Positions 63,782 through 64,000 of a stretch of 64,000 nucleotides of DNA are shown here, one piece after another. The notes under the pieces are model-generated. The model did not search any database, was not told the origin of the DNA, and saw only the letters and a program-made list of their open reading frames with translations. The translations under genes and the position numbers were made by a program. Source of the DNA: Agrobacterium vitis (GTDB taxonomy: Bacteria; Pseudomonadota; Alphaproteobacteria; Rhizobiales; Rhizobiaceae); the NCBI RefSeq assembly GCF_014926405.1, contig NZ_JACXXJ020000005.1, positions 3,105,001-3,169,000 of the forward strand. Reading direction: 5' to 3'. How positions within the stretch are numbered: the stretch's first letter is position 1; each line of letters opens with the position of its first letter.

Positions 63782-64000
63782 TCATTCCTCGCGGAACGCG
63801 CGGTTGATCTGGTCCGAAAGCGGCTTCACGAGATAGGAGAGCGCAGTCCGCTCGCCGGTCTGGATCATTGCTTCGGCCGGCATCCCCGGCATCAGCCGCA
63901 AATCCTTCAGCTTCGCCAGTTCTTCGGGCGATACCGCCAGGCGCGCCAGATAATAGGAGAGGCCTGTCTTCTCGTCCGTGGTCAGGTCGGCGGCAATTCG
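63782..64000 (-). CDS. HlyD-type type I secretion adaptor, C-terminal fragment
   Basis: The last 72 codons of a gene running off the right edge. The end reads LRLMPGMPAEAMIQTGERTA then YLVKPLSDQINRAFREE, the signature C-terminus of HlyD/PrtE membrane-fusion proteins. It would bridge an ABC exporter to TolC. The ABC transporter and substrate genes are probably further right. Confidence 0.88.
   Translation of the reverse strand, partial: RIAADLTTDEKTGLSYYLARLAVSPEELAKLKDLRLMPGMPAEAMIQTGERTALSYLVKPLSDQINRAFREE

Noticed and set aside
1..64000. CRISPR arrays, rRNA, tRNA genes or a phage integrase
   Set aside because: I looked for spaced direct repeats, tRNA-like sequence and integrase motifs and saw none I could defend.

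Overview
The window looks like DNA from a Rhizobiaceae alphaproteobacterium (Agrobacterium/Allorhizobium/Rhizobium type). The main reasons are the rhizobial-type glycerol operon (glpR-D-S-T-P-Q-U), the iolR-C-D-E-B inositol operon with a divergent idhA, a ChrR-type ECF sigma locus next to a cfa operon, and mosaic intergenic palindromes of the kind common in this family. Most of it has the high-GC base use of such genomes. The stretch from about 31.2 to 46.1 kb is visibly AT-richer and looks imported.

Layout. 1-6.9 kb: glycerol uptake and oxidation, all on the minus strand, with glpV presumably just beyond the left edge. 7.0-15.5 kb: a DUF2177 membrane protein; the ECF sigma/anti-sigma pair; a divergent FAD oxidoreductase-DUF1365-Cfa operon; an SDR-DUF3833-SDR operon; two uncharacterised proteins. 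15.5-23.5 kb: myo-inositol catabolism (iolB, a small membrane protein, iolE, iolD, iolC fused to DUF2090, iolR, and divergent idhA) with candidate IolR sites. 23.7-31.1 kb: an exported YkuD_2-type protein, then a LacI regulator diverging from a dihydrodipicolinate-synthase-family gene and followed by an MFS transporter. That aldolase gene is split in frame by a complete IS21-family element with a 6-bp target duplication.

31.9-45 kb: the most unusual part, an unrecognised biosynthetic-type cluster. One strand-uniform run encodes a PaaK-like adenylating enzyme (frameshifted at a C tract), an alpha/alpha-toroid repeat protein, a tautomerase-like protein, a carrier protein, a short AMP-ligase, a GNAT acetyltransferase, an amidase and an MFS carrier. 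Across a LysR gene, a second run encodes another PaaK-like enzyme, an SDR and an ATP-grasp ligase. Together these parts could activate acids, hold one on a carrier, reduce, ligate to an amino group, acetylate or hydrolyse, and export. No known product is recognised.

46-58.8 kb: a conjugative type IV secretion module (DUF2274-trbI-G-F-L-K-J-E-D-C-B, copG-type gene, traG) in the order typical of Tn4371-like integrative elements, read on the minus strand. No relaxase or integrase lies in the window. A 37-bp exact repeat sits upstream of both traG and trbB. 58.8-64 kb: a ParE toxin remnant, an orphan 311-residue protein, and a heme/iron-flavoured group: two IalB-family proteins, two heme-oxygenase-family paralogues (one lacking the heme-ligand His), a YbaN protein, a frameshifted Rrf2 regulator and the end of an HlyD-type type I secretion adaptor. 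All functional calls rest on motif recognition by eye; no database search was possible.
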